Shown here: positions 1 to 9,165 of the stretch, in pieces
Numbering within the stretch: position 1 is the first letter of the stretch
Layout: each line of letters begins with the position of its first letter
Assembly: GCF_019104765.1 (NCBI RefSeq)
Contig: NZ_JAHRXJ010000011.1
Location: 124,001 to 188,000, forward strand
Source: Synechococcus sp. HK05
Lineage (GTDB): Bacteria > Cyanobacteriota > Cyanobacteriia > PCC-6307 > Cyanobiaceae
Length of the DNA: 64,000 nt
Reading direction: 5' to 3'
Translations under genes and position numbers: made by a program
The notes under the pieces: generated by a model
The model's input: the letters and a program-made list of their open reading frames with translations, nothing else
What the model was told of the DNA's origin: nothing
Databases searched by the model: none

Positions 1-2
1 GG

Positions 3-794
3 CGCGCCCGCGTGGGGCTGGTGCTGGGCTGCGTGCAACGGCTGTTTGATCCCGGTGTGAACGCCGCCACGCTGGAGGTGCTCACGGCCAACGGCGTGGA
101 GGTGGTGATTCCGCCGAGCCAGGGGTGCTGCGGGGCCGTCACCCATCACCAGGGCGAACTGGAGCAGACCCGAGAACTGGCCAACGCCCTGATCGAAAGC
201 TTCCAAGCCGTGGTGGGTCCTGGCAAAGCGGCGGGGCCAGAGCCCCTCGATGCCGTGCTGGTGGCTGCCTCCGGCTGCGGCCACACCCTCAAGCACTACG
301 ACCGGCTGCTGGAGAGCGATCAGGGCGCGGCCTTTGCGTCCCAGGTGCGTGACGTTCACCAGTTCCTGGCGGAGCTGGGGCTCAGCGACGCCTTCCAGGC
401 CGGGCTCCAGCCACTCAGCCACAGCGATAGCCAGCCCGCCAGCGCCGACAACCCAGTGGTGGTGGCGTATCACGATGCCTGCCACATGCTCCACGGCCAA
501 GGCATCAGCGCCGAACCGCGCCAACTGCTGCGCGCCATTCCGCACCTGCAGCTGCGGGAAGCCACCGAAGCCGGCGTGTGCTGCGGCAGCGCTGGCATCT
601 ACAACCTGGTGCAACCCGAAGAGGCGGCAGCACTGGGCGCGATCAAGGCCGCCGATCTCACAAGCACCGGAGCTGACGTGGTGGCCAGCGCCAACATCGG
701 CTGCACGATGCAGCTGCGCCGGCACCTGCCGGCAGTGGCCGTGGCCCATCCAATCGAACTGCTGCATCGCAGCGCCTGCGGCGGCCAGGCTTGA
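3..794 (+). CDS. glcF: Glycolate dehydrogenase iron-sulfur subunit GlcF, 5' end outside window
   Basis: The reading frame is open from the first bases of the window, so this is the C-terminal ~263 residues of a longer protein; GlcF is usually 400-450 residues. It shows the two cysteine-rich CCG-type domains of GlcF/heterodisulfide-reductase-like subunits: GCCGAVTHHQG in the first, then YHDACHMLHGQG and CCGSAG in the second. These ligate Fe-S or haem-type cofactors that pass electrons from glycolate oxidation in photorespiration. The GTG at 12 lies inside the conserved GLVLGCVQR stretch and is unlikely to be the start. The next gene starts within its stop codon (TTGA overlap), so the two are probably co-transcribed. 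The partner subunit GlcE is at 5.3 kb rather than adjacent. Confidence 0.88.
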   Translation, partial: RARVGLVLGCVQRLFDPGVNAATLEVLTANGVEVVIPPSQGCCGAVTHHQGELEQTRELANALIESFQAVVGPGKAAGPEPLDAVLVAASGCGHTLKHYDRLLESDQGAAFASQVRDVHQFLAELGLSDAFQAGLQPLSHSDSQPASADNPVVVAYHDACHMLHGQGISAEPRQLLRAIPHLQLREATEAGVCCGSAGIYNLVQPEEAAALGAIKAADLTSTGADVVASANIGCTMQLRRHLPAVAVAHPIELLHRSACGGQA

Positions 795-2161
795 GCGATC
801 CAGCACCCACAGCCCCCCAGACGGGCAAGCTGCTGTCGGTGCTGGGTGTGGCCTTCGGCCTGGCGGGTTCCGTAGGCGGCACCATCGGCGCCGGCATCCT
901 GCGCACACCAGGGCTTGTGGCAGCCCAGCTGCACACACCAGCCCTGGCGCTGTTGGCCTGGCTGGTGGGAGGTCTTTATGCCCTGCTCGGCGCCATCTGC
1001 ATCGCTGAACTAGCGGCAAGCATGCCCAGAGCTGGCGGTTGGTATGTGTATGCCGAGCAGGCCTTCGGCCGGCGGGCCGGTTGGCTGGTGGGGTGGACTG
1101 ACTGGCTCGCTCACTGCATCGGCCTGGCCTGGGTGGCGACCACCGTGGGTGAGTTACTGGCGGACTGGCTGACAGCTGAGGTGGCCACAAACTGGCAGGG
1201 CCGAGCCTTAGCGCTGCTCGTGCTGGCCCTGTTCAGCGCCGTTCAGCTACTGGGAGTACGAGCCGGCGGCGCGAGCCAGGAGCTGCTCAGCCTGGTGAAA
1301 GCGGTCGCCTTTCTCAGCCTCGCTGCAGCCAGCTTTGTGCTGCCTGCGGCCGATCCTGTGGCCTCGGCCGCCGCGGATTCTGCTGGCCTGCTCAACCAGG
1401 GGCCGGCCCTGGCCATCGGAGCCGTGTTGGCCTTGCAGGCCGTGATCACCACCTTCGACGGCTGGGCGTCACCGGTGTATTTCGCTGAAGAATTCAGCGA
1501 CCCGAGCCGCGACCTGCCCCGATCCCTGATTGGCGGGGTGCTAGCCGTTCTGGCGCTCTATTTGTTGATCAACGCAGCTCTGCTGCATGTGCTGCCCATG
1601 CCTATACTCAGCCAGGCCAACCTGCCGGCTGCAGACGCCGCCCGCAGCCTGTTGGGCCAGCCCGGCGGGCAAGTGATCAGCGCTGTGGCCCTGATCTCAC
1701 TCCTTGGCCTCATCAACACCGTGGTAATGGCAGCGCCGCGCATCCTGTTTGGCCTGAGCCGCGATCAGCTGATGCCGGCAACGCTCAGTGGCGTAAACCC
1801 TGGCGGCACACCCACCGCCGCTCTGGTGCTCACCAGCGGCTTCGCCGGCCTGCTCGTGCTGGCGGGCTCCTTCGACCACCTGCTCGGCATGGGCGCCTTT
1901 CTCTACGTGGGCCTACCCCTCAGCGGGATCGCAGCCCAGCTGTGGTTGCGCCGCCAGCAACCGGAGCTGCCGCGGCCCTACTTGAGCTGGGGGTACCCCC
2001 TCACCCCCTGGCTCGTGGGAGCCGGATCGCTGGCCTTTCTGATCGGGGCCTTGGTGAGCGATACAGCCGACAGCCTTCTGGCCTTGGCGCTGGTGGGCTT
2101 GGGCGGGCTGTGCGGTGAAATCTGGCAACAACGCATGCGCTCAAAACAACCCAGCGCATGA
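791..2161 (+). CDS. APC-superfamily amino acid permease
   Basis: This is a 456-residue, highly hydrophobic protein with about 12 predicted membrane spans. The N-terminal GSVGGTIGAGILRTPG is the unwound-helix glycine motif of amino acid/polyamine/organocation transporters, which bind the substrate amino group there. The gene probably starts at a TTG that overlaps the glcF stop codon by 4 bases, indicating translational coupling. The substrate cannot be read from sequence. Coupling to glcF hints at an organic or amino acid linked to photorespiration, but that is inference from position only. The composition matches the GC-rich backbone. Confidence 0.82.
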   Translation: MSDPAPTAPQTGKLLSVLGVAFGLAGSVGGTIGAGILRTPGLVAAQLHTPALALLAWLVGGLYALLGAICIAELAASMPRAGGWYVYAEQAFGRRAGWLVGWTDWLAHCIGLAWVATTVGELLADWLTAEVATNWQGRALALLVLALFSAVQLLGVRAGGASQELLSLVKAVAFLSLAAASFVLPAADPVASAAADSAGLLNQGPALAIGAVLALQAVITTFDGWASPVYFAEEFSDPSRDLPRSLIGGVLAVLALYLLINAALLHVLPMPILSQANLPAADAARSLLGQPGGQVISAVALISLLGLINTVVMAAPRILFGLSRDQLMPATLSGVNPGGTPTAALVLTSGFAGLLVLAGSFDHLLGMGAFLYVGLPLSGIAAQLWLRRQQPELPRPYLSWGYPLTPWLVGAGSLAFLIGALVSDTADSLLALALVGLGGLCGEIWQQRMRSKQPSA

Positions 2162-2198
2162 GCCGTATTGTGCATCCATTCCAGGCAGCACAGGATTC

Positions 2199-3287
2199 AT
2201 GACCCGTCTTCTTTTGCACATTGGGCACCCGAAGACAGGCACCACCGCTCTGCAATCTGTTTTATCTGCGAACGCAAAAAAACTACTGGATGAAGCTTCC
2301 ATCCTTTACCCAACGCGCACCACTCCATCGGAGTACAAACACGCTTTTGCCATCCCCTGGCTTCTCGGCCTTGAGAATGAAGCGATTCGCAGACGCGGCC
2401 GCTGTAAAAACGAACACCTGAAAAAGCTCTCGCAACGGTACTGGGAATCCCTTGTCCAAGAGATCAGAGATACCAGACCCGAGCATCTCATCCTGAGCGC
2501 TGAAGGCTTCTGGATCCTCCGCAAAGCCAGCGAAGAGAAGATTGGCTTCTTCCGCGAAGCTATTCAGAGCATCGCCAGTGAAGTCAGCGTCGCGGGATAC
2601 CTGAAAAGCCCAGCCTCGTACTTCACATCAATGATCAACCAGAAGCTGAGGAACTATCGCGAAGTTTTCCTACCGCGCCCAAACTATTACCGCAGCGCAA
2701 TTCAAGCCTGGGAGAGCGTTGGCTTCAATCACTATAGCTGGCGCATCTTTGACCGCAGCCAACTCAGCAATGGCGACATCATCGACGACTTCTGCACCCA
2801 TCACCTACCTCCCACATTCCAAGCAGAATCACTGAACCGCGAGGGCGTCGAACAAGCCAACTCGAGCGTGTCCAACGAAGCCCTTATTATTCTGGAAGAA
2901 CTCGTTCAAGAGCGGCCGATTCTGCGAGAGAATATCTACGACCACCGGCGATCCAAGGTGGTCGATATCCTGCGTGATGCCGATCGATCCGTGGGAGGCC
3001 AGTGCAGGCCGTCACTCACAGAGCAGGCCAAAGCGTCGATCATCCGACGCTCCCATGATCTTGATTGGCTACGGGAGCGGGGTCTCAACTTCCCTGATGT
3101 GGATCCAGTCCTGATCAACACAGCACCGCGAGAGGACGATCCGGAGTGCTTTACATGCATCGCTGACTATTGCCCCATCAACGCGGAGCGACTCGGCGCG
3201 CTGCGCTCGGTTTCGGCGAGGAGGATCGACGCACTTTTCAATCCAAAAACCCGCAGGCTTTGGCCGCTTTTCAGCAATAAAAAGTAG
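2199..3287 (+). CDS. Sulfotransferase-like P-loop protein
   Basis: The 362-residue protein begins MTRLLLHIGHPKTGTTALQ. GHPKTGTT is the 5'-phosphosulfate-binding loop of PAPS-dependent sulfotransferases. An upstream in-frame start at 2115 exists, but it would lie inside the permease gene and place 28 non-conserved residues before this motif, so 2199 is preferred. The reaction would be sulfation of a glycan, lipid or small molecule; no acceptor specificity can be seen. It is somewhat less GC-rich than its neighbours, and it ends 8 bases from the convergent DUF1400 gene. Such genes are commonly accessory in cyanobacteria, so it may be acquired. Confidence 0.7.
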   Translation: MTRLLLHIGHPKTGTTALQSVLSANAKKLLDEASILYPTRTTPSEYKHAFAIPWLLGLENEAIRRRGRCKNEHLKKLSQRYWESLVQEIRDTRPEHLILSAEGFWILRKASEEKIGFFREAIQSIASEVSVAGYLKSPASYFTSMINQKLRNYREVFLPRPNYYRSAIQAWESVGFNHYSWRIFDRSQLSNGDIIDDFCTHHLPPTFQAESLNREGVEQANSSVSNEALIILEELVQERPILRENIYDHRRSKVVDILRDADRSVGGQCRPSLTEQAKASIIRRSHDLDWLRERGLNFPDVDPVLINTAPREDDPECFTCIADYCPINAERLGALRSVSARRIDALFNPKTRRLWPLFSNKK

Positions 3288-3295
3288 TTCGCAAA

Positions 3296-3925
3296 TTAGC
3301 GCTTCTGCACGCGGTCAAAAGCCTGGTCAACAGCACTACTAACAGCATCAGCCTGAATGCATGCAGGCAAAAAATAAAACCACGACAGCAGCGACGTGCA
3401 TTGCCTCGGATCTTCACACCGAGTTACTGCACAAACGTTTTGCACCCCATCAAAGTCCCGATATCCCCGGGTCAGTCTGAAGTCTGTTGGCAGTGCCGCC
3501 ATGATCCCGGCAGCCGAGATCACACCATCGCGAGCATCAGCCAAGATCGCCGAGCGAAGCGCGGTCGGCGCATAACGCCTCAGAGACGCAAACGGGGTAT
3601 AGCTGCGCGTCTGATTGCGCAACCAGATCACACCTGGCTCGCTACTTAAAAACGTCGAGACCGCCCCAAGATCAACGGGATACTCCTTCACGAAGGCTGC
3701 GCGGAGTTCATCCTTCGTCCATCCCGAACGAGCAATCAGCTGACCCAGACCCCGATCAGCCACCACACCTGTTTGCACAAACTGGCGAAAGGCGGCGGGC
3801 GACGTACTCCAGACAGCACCCGCTGTACTGCTGCGAACGGGTGTCGTTCGCTCATTCGCCTTCACTGAAACGCCCGTGAGGAGAACGCCAACGCAAGCCA
3901 CCACGACAAGAGCGCGATTCAGCAC
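3296..3925 (-). CDS. DUF1400 (alpha/beta hydrolase-associated) secreted protein
   Basis: This 209-residue protein has a clear signal peptide (MLNRALVVVACVGVLLTGVSVKA) from a GTG start. Residues ~45-150 resemble the DUF1400 module: a stretch around FVQTGVVADRGLGQLIARSGWT, then FLSSEPGVIWL and LRSAILADARDGVISAAGIM. In cyanobacteria that module precedes an alpha/beta hydrolase domain, but no GxSxG nucleophile elbow follows here, so only the accessory domain is present. Four cysteines near the C-terminus could form disulfides in the periplasm. The function is unknown. Confidence 0.6.
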   Translation of the reverse strand: MLNRALVVVACVGVLLTGVSVKANERTTPVRSSTAGAVWSTSPAAFRQFVQTGVVADRGLGQLIARSGWTKDELRAAFVKEYPVDLGAVSTFLSSEPGVIWLRNQTRSYTPFASLRRYAPTALRSAILADARDGVISAAGIMAALPTDFRLTRGYRDFDGVQNVCAVTRCEDPRQCTSLLSWFYFLPACIQADAVSSAVDQAFDRVQKR

Positions 3926-3966
3926 AGGCTTTGTGCGACACAGGGACCAGCGTGCCAGGAGTGCTC

Positions 3967-5328
3967 TCAGAGCGCCAGCTCAGTGCCGACCAGCTGCCAG
4001 GCCTGCCGCAACGTACCCGCATCTCCAAGGTTTCCAGGAAAGGTGATCACCGGCAAATCCCCCGCCAGCACCACCGATAGCCCCGGCAACAGCTGCCCCT
4101 GCAGCTCCACCGAGGCCTGATCCAGCCCATCGGCCAGCAACGTGTGCGTGGTGATGCCGCCCTTGCTGATGATCAGCCCGAGTTCAGGGGCCAGGGCCGC
4201 CGCCAAACGCGCCATCAACGCCGCCAACTCCTGACCGAGGCGCCGACGCTCCTGAGCAGAAGCACAGGCCAATTCACCACGGCTGGTGAACAACACCGGC
4301 GTTAGGCCCTGCTCCAAACATCGGCGCAATTCCGCCAGCCAGCTTTGCTCCAGAGACCCGAGCAGCTCGCGAGGCACCGGCCCATCCAGCACCCGCGCCA
4401 AGGTCTTCACCGGCAGCTCCATCCCGCGGCAACCCGGCTCCTGCAACAGCTGCTCGAGCTGCTGATCCGCCAGCGGCACGTGCGAACCCACCATCACCAA
4501 AACCGGCAGCGGCGCACCGCTCTGATCCCGGCGGCGCAGCTCCGCCAAGCCGGCGGCATCCAAGGGCTGCGGCGGCAGTGGCACCAACCCATTGATCAGG
4601 CTGGCCGCCGTCTGCAGCAACAACCGCCGCGGCCGCGCTGAGGACGAATCGCTCACCGCCCAGATGGCGGCACCGAGGGATTCCAGCTGCGCCGGTTGCT
4701 CCGCATCCAAGGCCACCACCTGATGATCGTGCAGGTCTGCTAACCGGGCGCGCAGGCTCTCGGGAGGCCCCTCCAGATCGGCCAGATCGATCCGCTCCAC
4801 CGCCGCCGCTGGAATACGCCCAGCTGTTTTCTCCTCGACCCACTCAGCCAAATCACTGCTGCGGAAGCCGAAGAGGCGGTCGCGGGCAAAGGCCGTGGTG
4901 TGCACCGGTTCCCCGTGCAAGTAGTGCACGCCGCCGCGGGTGGTCCGCCCACCGGGCAAGAAGGCGGGGGCCAGCAAGGTGGCATCGAACGGCCCCAGCT
5001 CCTCGGCGATCGCATCCACCTCCACGGGGAAGTGCCCCCGCAAGGTGGAATCCCCACGGCTCACGATCAACCAGCGATCCAGCTCACCTGCAGCGGCGCG
5101 TTCCTCAAGCACCAGCCGCAGCGCCCGGCAGATCTCCCGTACCCGCTCCCGGGCCGCTTCAGGCTCCAGGGCCCGGGTGTTGGCCAACACGAAAAGCAAC
5201 GGCGAGGGATGGCGCAGACCCTGCCGCAGGCTGTCCGGGTCCCAGCGCAGCAGCAGCGGCGCGCTATGCACCGTCTGCGACCCCGTGGGGTCGTCATCCA
5301 ACACGATGACTTTGCGCCGCTCTGCCAT
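3967..5328 (-). CDS. Four-carbon acid sugar kinase family protein (DUF1537)
   Basis: The 453-residue protein starts MAERRKVIVLDDDPTGSQT. VLDDDPTGS is the N-terminal signature of the DUF1537/YgbK fold, whose members phosphorylate tetronate-type acid sugars (for example 3-oxo-tetronate or threonate). The C-terminal nucleotide-binding domain has the typical LIISKGGITTHTLL and a terminal VITFPGNLGDAGTL. Length fits the family (about 420-450). I chose 5328 because extending to 5484 adds 52 low-complexity residues before the signature. The start lies only 14 bases from the start of divergent glcE. The exact substrate is not assignable. Confidence 0.82.
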   Translation of the reverse strand: MAERRKVIVLDDDPTGSQTVHSAPLLLRWDPDSLRQGLRHPSPLLFVLANTRALEPEAARERVREICRALRLVLEERAAAGELDRWLIVSRGDSTLRGHFPVEVDAIAEELGPFDATLLAPAFLPGGRTTRGGVHYLHGEPVHTTAFARDRLFGFRSSDLAEWVEEKTAGRIPAAAVERIDLADLEGPPESLRARLADLHDHQVVALDAEQPAQLESLGAAIWAVSDSSSARPRRLLLQTAASLINGLVPLPPQPLDAAGLAELRRRDQSGAPLPVLVMVGSHVPLADQQLEQLLQEPGCRGMELPVKTLARVLDGPVPRELLGSLEQSWLAELRRCLEQGLTPVLFTSRGELACASAQERRRLGQELAALMARLAAALAPELGLIISKGGITTHTLLADGLDQASVELQGQLLPGLSVVLAGDLPVITFPGNLGDAGTLRQAWQLVGTELAL

Positions 5329-5342
5329 GGCACCATCGTGCC

Positions 5343-6539
5343 GTGATCTGCCCTGAGCCCAGCGAGCTGCAGGAGCTGGTGCGGGACTGGCATCAGCAGG
5401 CCTTGCCCTGGCTCGCCGCCGGCAGTTGCAGCCGTTTGCAGTGGGGCGCGCCGGTGCTGCCCGGCAGTGGGGAAAGCGAACCACGCGTGCTCAGCACGCG
5501 CAAGCTCAACCAACTCGTTGAGCACTGCGCCGGCGATTTCACGGTGACGGTGCAAGCGGGGATGCCCCTGCAAACCCTGCAAGAAGAGCTGAGGGCAGCG
5601 GGCCAATGGCTGGCCATCGACTGGCCCTGGGGCAGTGGCCCCAACGGCGAAGCCAGCGGCACGGTGGGGGGCTTGGTGGCCCGGGGCCTGGCCGGGGGCC
5701 TACGCCAGCGCTATATGGGGGTGCGCGACCAGCTGATCGGTCTCAGCCTGCTGCGGGCCGATGGCACGGCCGCCAAAGCAGGCGGCAAGGTGGTGAAGAA
5801 CGTGGCCGGCTACGACCTGATGCGCCTGTTCTGCGGCAGCTGGGGCAGCCTCGGCCTGATCACTCAGCTCACCCTGCGCACCTATCCCTTGCCTCGGCAT
5901 CGCCGCGGCCTGCTGGTGCAAGGCCCCCTGGAGAACCTCGAGCAGCTGCGACGCCGTTGCCTCCAGGCTCCGCTGATGCCCCAGCGACTCGACTGGTGGA
6001 GCGCAGCGCTCGCTGGCCATGGTCAACCGGCCCTGCTGCTCGCCCTCGCCAGCGTGAGCAGCGCCGCCATCACCGATCAGCTCAGCCAGCATTGCGAGGC
6101 GGCGGCGGCACTCGGCCTGGAGGTGCAGGGCTTGGATGCCGATGTCCTGCTGGAGCTGGAAAGCCAGAGCCGCCAGGGCAGCGGCGCCTGGCTCCTGCAA
6201 CTGGGCGTGAAGCCCGCCTCGGCGGCGGCCCTTCTGGCGGATCCTGCCTTGAACGGGGTGGCCTGCTGCTTGGCGGCGGGGCCCGGCCTGGGCGTGGCCT
6301 GGGCTGAAGCCGCCACCCTGCCCAGCTACCGGGTGGAGCAGCTGCGGCAGCGCTGCCGTGCCCTGGGCGGCCAGCTGAGTGTGCTGCTGCAGCCGGCGAG
6401 TGCAAACCCGCCCCTGCCCTGCTGGGAAGCCAGTCCCGCTTCCGCCGTGATCGAAGCGCTGAAACGGGAATTCGATCCGTTGCAACAACTGGCCCGCGGC
6501 CGGCTGCCGGGGGTGGTTCAGACCACTGTTAGCCGGTAG
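5343..6539 (+). CDS. glcE: Glycolate dehydrogenase FAD-binding subunit GlcE
   Basis: This 398-residue FAD_binding_4 (VAO-type) oxidoreductase has a GTG start. The FAD site is seen in GSGPNGEASGTVGGLVARG and in KAGGKVVKNVAGYDLMRLF, which is characteristic of GlcE. With GlcD and GlcF it oxidises photorespiratory glycolate to glyoxylate, passing electrons to the quinone pool. It is slightly longer than typical GlcE (~350). The gene converges on the aldose epimerase with a 22-base overlap of the 3' ends. glcF is 4.5 kb upstream, separated by four genes. Confidence 0.85.
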   Translation: MICPEPSELQELVRDWHQQALPWLAAGSCSRLQWGAPVLPGSGESEPRVLSTRKLNQLVEHCAGDFTVTVQAGMPLQTLQEELRAAGQWLAIDWPWGSGPNGEASGTVGGLVARGLAGGLRQRYMGVRDQLIGLSLLRADGTAAKAGGKVVKNVAGYDLMRLFCGSWGSLGLITQLTLRTYPLPRHRRGLLVQGPLENLEQLRRRCLQAPLMPQRLDWWSAALAGHGQPALLLALASVSSAAITDQLSQHCEAAAALGLEVQGLDADVLLELESQSRQGSGAWLLQLGVKPASAAALLADPALNGVACCLAAGPGLGVAWAEAATLPSYRVEQLRQRCRALGGQLSVLLQPASANPPLPCWEASPASAVIEALKREFDPLQQLARGRLPGVVQTTVSR

Positions 6540-7375
6540 CGACAGCGAAGTTCGCAGCGTTCACCGGGCAGCAGGTGCTGTCCCAGCTCGCCGCGGGGTG
6601 CACTCCAGGGCTCAAGGCAGAGCATCGGCCTGGGCGGATCGCTCCACAACACGGCATGGACGAAGGGCGGCTGCATCTGCAGCTCCACAGCGGTGCCATC
6701 ACCGGTGCACACCTGAGGCCCTGAACCAGCAGCGCCGAGGCATTCCACCCGCAGGTCCACGCCCTGCTCCAGCCGGGCCAGCTGGTCGGCCGTGGCTGCC
6801 TCGGCAGCTGTGAGGTGATCCCAACACTGCTCAGGCACGCCATCCACCCGGGCCTGAGCGAGGCTTTCCACCTGCAGATAGGGGTGCAGGCCCAGGGCAA
6901 ACGGCATCGGCCCAGCGTCTGCCGCACCGGTCCGGTGTTCCACCACCGCTCGAATCGCCAGCGCATCGGGCTCGAGCTGATAGTCGAGGCTCAGTTGAAA
7001 CCGAAAGGGATAGGCGCTGTGGGTGGCGGGACTATCGCTGAGGGTGAGGCGAATCCCATCGCCAGCCTCCAGCGCCGCAAGGTCCCAGGGCAAATCCCGC
7101 GCAAAGCCGTGCTGCGCCATCGGGAACGAACCCTGAGGCAACACCAACTGATTGCCCGGCAGGTTCCCGCACACGGGAAAGAGCACCGGGATGCCACCGC
7201 GCACGCTCTTGCTGGGATCCGCAAAACGCTCGGCATCGAAATACAGCCGCTCCTCGCCGCCGCAGCGCCAACCCACCACCAAACCACCCCGTTCGGGCAC
7301 CACCCGCAGCTGATCGCCGCTGGCCGCCGTTAACACCCAATGGGGAAAGGGAGCATCGTGGCGGGTGAGGGTCAT
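6518..7375 (-). CDS. Aldose 1-epimerase (galactose mutarotase) family protein
   Basis: The 285-residue protein starts MTLTRHDAPFP. It has the beta-sandwich mutarotase pattern, with RGGIPVLFPVCGNL near residue 65, MAQHGFARDLPW, and the catalytic-region motifs FALGLHPYL and LCLEPWSAPRGELG. The family interconverts anomers of hexoses or hexose-6-phosphates (YeaD/GalM-like). Its ATG overlaps the stop of the upstream hydrolase gene (ATGA), so the two are translationally coupled. The longer reading to 7525 runs into that gene and is rejected. Confidence 0.83.
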   Translation of the reverse strand: MTLTRHDAPFPHWVLTAASGDQLRVVPERGGLVVGWRCGGEERLYFDAERFADPSKSVRGGIPVLFPVCGNLPGNQLVLPQGSFPMAQHGFARDLPWDLAALEAGDGIRLTLSDSPATHSAYPFRFQLSLDYQLEPDALAIRAVVEHRTGAADAGPMPFALGLHPYLQVESLAQARVDGVPEQCWDHLTAAEAATADQLARLEQGVDLRVECLGAAGSGPQVCTGDGTAVELQMQPPFVHAVLWSDPPRPMLCLEPWSAPRGELGQHLLPGERCELRCRYRLTVV

Positions 7376-8253
7376 GGGAGCGTGGCCAGCCACTCCACCA
7401 TGGCCCGGTTCACCTGATCCGGCACCTCGTCGTGGGGGCAATGGCCGGCTTGGAGCACCACCTCGGTGGTGTTGGCCGGGGCATGGCGCTGGAAAGCACC
7501 GCGACGACCGGCGGCATTGATCCACGGGTCGCGAATCCCCCAGAGCAGCAGCAGCGGGGCCTGCAGCTGTGCAAACAGCTCATCAAGGGGCTGGCCGCGG
7601 GGAATATCGAACACGGTGCGGAACACCCCGAAGGCACCAGGGTCGCGGCTCGGCCGCAGGATCGACTCGACCAACGCGTCGTCCACGTTGGTGGGGTCGA
7701 TGTACACCTGCTTGAGAGTGCGGCGCACATTGCCGGGGCGGCGCATGTTCTCGAAGAGCAGCCGCTGCAGGATTGGGCTCTTGAGCAAAGCGCTGCCGAT
7801 GGTGCGGCGGGTGATCGCACCCCAGCCCTTCGGTTCACCCTGCTCATCGGAGAAGGGGCCGGCTGCATTCAGCAAGGCCACGCCGGCGCACTGATCGCCC
7901 AACGCGGCCCCGGCCGCCAGGGCCGCGTAACCGCCGAGAGAATTGCCCACCAGCACCGTGGGCCGGCCGATGCGCTCGTGCACGTAGGCCACCAGCTGAT
8001 TGCGCCACAGCGCACCGCCGTAGCGGGGGCCTGCGGGCTTCGCACTGCGGCCGAAGCCCAGCAAATCGAGGGCGTGCACCTCGTAGTGCTCGGCAAGCAC
8101 GGGGATGTTGAAGCGCCAGTGGTCGGTGGACGCCCCGAAGCCATGCACCAAAAGAATCGCGGGGCCCTGGGTCGCGCCCTCGGGCTCACGGCTAAGGCTG
8201 TGGATCGGATGGCCCTCAAAGGACCACGCCGCTGCAACGGTCACCGGCAACAC
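7372..8253 (-). CDS. Alpha/beta-fold hydrolase
   Basis: This is a 293-residue canonical alpha/beta hydrolase. It has the oxyanion motif LLVHGFGASTDHW, the nucleophile elbow GNSLGG (Ser in GxSxG), an acid candidate in LLLWGIRDPW and a His in QAGHCPHDEVP. The likely start is GTG. Cyanobacterial relatives are often annotated as chlorophyllase- or haloperoxidase-like, but the substrate is not determinable. It is the first gene of a two-gene unit with the mutarotase. Confidence 0.83.
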   Translation of the reverse strand: MLPVTVAAAWSFEGHPIHSLSREPEGATQGPAILLVHGFGASTDHWRFNIPVLAEHYEVHALDLLGFGRSAKPAGPRYGGALWRNQLVAYVHERIGRPTVLVGNSLGGYAALAAGAALGDQCAGVALLNAAGPFSDEQGEPKGWGAITRRTIGSALLKSPILQRLLFENMRRPGNVRRTLKQVYIDPTNVDDALVESILRPSRDPGAFGVFRTVFDIPRGQPLDELFAQLQAPLLLLWGIRDPWINAAGRRGAFQRHAPANTTEVVLQAGHCPHDEVPDQVNRAMVEWLATLP

Positions 8254-8299
8254 CTGGCTGGGTGGTGGATGCTAGGGAGACCTTCCCCGCCGGCTGCTG

Positions 8300-8608
8300 G
8301 TGCCCGACTGGATTCCCGAAAGCTGGGCCCTGCTGCTGCCCGGCACCGCGCTGTGGGCCCTGGCGGTGTACTTACCGCTGAGTGCCCCGCTCAGCCACCT
8401 CGAAGAGGCTCTGGCGGCAGGGCCACTGGATGAGAGCAGCCAGCTGGTGGCCCTGGTGGTGAGCAGCCTGCTGCTGGCCCTGGGCGCTGGGGCTGTGATC
8501 AACCTGGCCCTGGGCTGGGCTCTAGGCCCGGGCTGGGGCACAAGCCTGGGCCTCGTGGCGGCGCTCTACGGACTGTTCTGGGGGTTGGCCGCCAGCCGCA
8601 ACGAGTAG
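8300..8608 (+). CDS. Small membrane protein of unknown function
   Basis: A 102-residue protein with a GTG start and at least three hydrophobic segments (residues ~10-27, ~48-68 and ~75-95). There is no recognised motif. It is divergent from the hydrolase gene (46-base gap) and converges on the methyltransferase-like gene 5 bases away. The frame fits the local GC-rich coding pattern, and I consider it a real picocyanobacterial hypothetical. Confidence 0.5.
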   Translation: MPDWIPESWALLLPGTALWALAVYLPLSAPLSHLEEALAAGPLDESSQLVALVVSSLLLALGAGAVINLALGWALGPGWGTSLGLVAALYGLFWGLAASRNE

Positions 8609-8613
8609 ACGGT

Positions 8614-9165
8614 TCAACACCGCCAGTCCAGCCAAGGCAATCCGGGGATGATCGCCGGGGTCGATGCCCGATAGGCCACGTACTCCGGGTGCACAACCAG
8701 CAGCATCCGCTCCTCTCGCCGGGCCTTGCCACCCAACACGGCGCAGAGCCCGAACAGCAGCGCCAGGTGCAACAGGCTGCCGAGGGCCAGCACCACCCCC
8801 AGCGAGCAGAGCAACACGGCCTGATACAGCGGATGGCGGCAGCGCCCGTAAGCGCCGCTGGTGATCAAGGCAGCGCCAGGTTTGGGATCCGGCAAAGGCG
8901 TGAGGCTGGACCCCAGCCGCCAAAAGGCCTGGGCCGCCAACAGCAGGCCCACCACAAACAGCAAGGCGCCAGCCAAAGCCACCGGCAGCGGCCAGGCGTA
9001 CCCCCAGCTGCCCGGCGCCGGCCAGGGGGGTAACAGATGGGCCGCGATCAGCAGCATCTGCGCGAGCAGCCACCATTCGCCGTGGCGGTTGTCAAACCAA
9101 CCGCCCCAGCTGAATTGCCAGCCTTTAAGTGGGGATTTCGGCGAGGGGGTCGAGGTCGGGTCCAT
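8614..9165 (-). CDS. Isoprenylcysteine carboxyl methyltransferase (ICMT)/PEMT-like membrane protein
   Basis: 183 residues with four to five membrane helices. The C-terminal half carries the ICMT/phospholipid methyltransferase pattern: GAYGRCRHPLYQAVLL, then REERMLLVVHPEYVAYRAST and IIPGLP. In this family the region binds S-adenosylmethionine at the membrane face. The substrate in cyanobacteria is unknown. Its start overlaps the 3' end of the antiporter gene by 41 bases in the same direction, so a shared transcript is likely. Confidence 0.75.
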   Translation of the reverse strand: MDPTSTPSPKSPLKGWQFSWGGWFDNRHGEWWLLAQMLLIAAHLLPPWPAPGSWGYAWPLPVALAGALLFVVGLLLAAQAFWRLGSSLTPLPDPKPGAALITSGAYGRCRHPLYQAVLLCSLGVVLALGSLLHLALLFGLCAVLGGKARREERMLLVVHPEYVAYRASTPAIIPGLPWLDWRC

